Origin: a bacterium
GTDB lineage: Bacteria > JACRDZ01 > JAQUKH01
Assembly (NCBI GenBank): GCA_028719205.1
Contig: JAQUKH010000057.1
Span: forward strand, 1 to 6,491
Reading direction: 5' to 3'
Length of the DNA: 6,491 nt
This document shows, piece after piece, positions 6,029 through 6,491 of this stretch. Under the pieces are notes generated by a model. The model was given only the letters and a program-made list of their open reading frames with translations, did no database searches and was not told the origin of the DNA. Numbering within the stretch: the first letter of the stretch is position 1; each line of letters opens with the position of its first letter. A program made the translations under genes and the position numbers.

Positions 6029-6491
6029 TTAATTTGTTTGCCCATCAGGATTAATAACTTTTATTGACCAAGTGCCAAGTACTACTCCGTTAAGGTTGAA
6101 ATCACAAACTATCTTAGCAGGTGATTCAACCATAACTGATGTGGCATCTATGTCGGGTTGTCCTTCACGGATTATTTTCACAACAGGATTTTCCAGAAAA
6201 TTATTACCCGTTAATTCAATTTTAATAAGCCCCATATTATCAGCCAGATCAGGTTTAGATGTGTTCAATATCGGAGCCGGCAGCACTGTCAACGTAAATC
6301 CGGCATTCAAAGTTGTACTTTGAGCATCCGGATTTGTAACCACTACGTCATAAACCCCCGGTTGTGTTTCTACAGCATTAAACCTGCCGCTTATTTTTGT
6401 AGCTGACTCTACCACTGCTAAAACTATAATATCCGGCTGGCCTTCTTTTTTCAGGGTTACAACCGCGCCTTCCTCAAAACCCGATCCGGAC
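6029..6491 (-). CDS. C-terminal part of an Ig-like (IPT/TIG-like) repeat surface protein, 5' end outside the window
   Basis: The frame stays open from the TAA at 6029-6031 through 6490, giving 153 visible residues; the gene starts beyond the right edge. Two homologous beta-sandwich repeats are visible. The first (from SGSGFEEGAVVTLKKEGQPD) and the second (TGNNFLENPVVKIIREGQPD) share G-x-x-F, EGQPDI, VES-x-x-KI, FN and a closing V-x-NPD-x-Q. EGQPDI recurs exactly 93 residues apart. The pattern (G-x-F, xVxxxx, YDVVVTNPDAQ) suits IPT/TIG-type Ig-like domains of extracellular or cell-surface proteins. The protein ends right after the second NPDGQ with no membrane anchor or sorting tail. A GTG at 6415 is not the start, because it falls inside the first repeat. 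The gene lies 34 nt upstream of the beta-helix protein on the same strand with no terminator between, so the two may be co-transcribed. Confidence 0.85.
   Translation of the reverse strand, partial: SGSGFEEGAVVTLKKEGQPDIIVLAVVESATKISGRFNAVETQPGVYDVVVTNPDAQSTTLNAGFTLTVLPAPILNTSKPDLADNMGLIKIELTGNNFLENPVVKIIREGQPDIDATSVMVESPAKIVCDFNLNGVVLGTWSIKVINPDGQTN

Noticed and set aside
6006-6040. Possible promoter or operator before the 862-residue gene (TATAAA with TGGGCA about 18 bp upstream; 16-bp inverted repeat CTATAA-TATT-TTATAG at 6006-6021)
   Set aside because: The -35 match is weak, the inverted repeat is short and purely AT-rich, and such sequences are expected by chance here. Co-transcription from upstream is equally likely.
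548-6323. Several plus-strand open frames of about 65-85 codons (for example 548-799, 2496-2735, 3986-4216, 4298-4519, 5690-5902, 6072-6323)
   Set aside because: All lie opposite well-supported minus-strand genes, have no recognisable domains and reflect the composition of those genes.
6413-6415. GTG as start of a 128-residue protein
   Set aside because: The frame continues upstream to the window edge with sequence matching the second Ig-like repeat (EGQPDI at a 93-residue offset), so the true start lies outside the window.

Overview
All genes in this 6.5-kb window lie on the minus strand, so they read from right to left. The DNA is AT-rich, with scattered GC-rich codons. A TolC-type outer-membrane protein and a HlyD-type adaptor mean the host is a diderm (Gram-negative-type) bacterium. 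The large secreted protein combines a right-handed beta-helix, MopE-type Asp/Cys repeats, a PKD domain and a 'GSGWINSPAGAY' C-terminal module. In my experience that architecture is common in environmental Deltaproteobacteria-like, Nitrospirae-like and candidate-phylum genomes. I cannot place the organism more precisely.

Right part (6491 to about 3349): two cell-surface or secreted proteins. First comes the C-terminal end of a protein with at least two 93-residue Ig-like (IPT/TIG-like) repeats, whose 5' end lies outside the window. After a 34-nt gap comes an 862-residue secreted protein. It has a signal peptide, a beta-helix, four Asp/Cys-rich metal-binding-type repeats (two of them a near-identical 141-bp tandem duplication), a PKD domain and a C-terminal module. 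A perfect 12-bp-stem intrinsic terminator closes this unit.

Left part (about 3330 to 1): an export operon. It has a near-consensus sigma70 promoter with an extended -10 element. An inverted repeat overlaps the predicted transcription start, and a second perfect inverted repeat sits just upstream of the -35. The genes are a TolC-family outer-membrane factor, a HlyD/YbhG-type membrane-fusion protein (overlapping the first gene by 8 nt) and the N-terminal third to half of a YbhF-type ABC ATPase that runs off the left edge. The expected ABC-2 permeases would lie further left. Together these would form a tripartite ABC efflux pump spanning both membranes: ATPase plus permease in the inner membrane, HlyD across the periplasm, TolC in the outer membrane.

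The most unusual points are in this operon. The HlyD alpha-hairpin contains three 33-residue repeats on its outgoing arm and three on its return arm, mirrored around an intact R-L-S TolC-contact tip. This looks like matched lengthening of both helices. In the 48-nt gap before the ATPase gene there are five tandem 9-bp near-palindromic units where a Shine-Dalgarno sequence would be expected. No RNA genes, CRISPR arrays or insertion sequences were seen.
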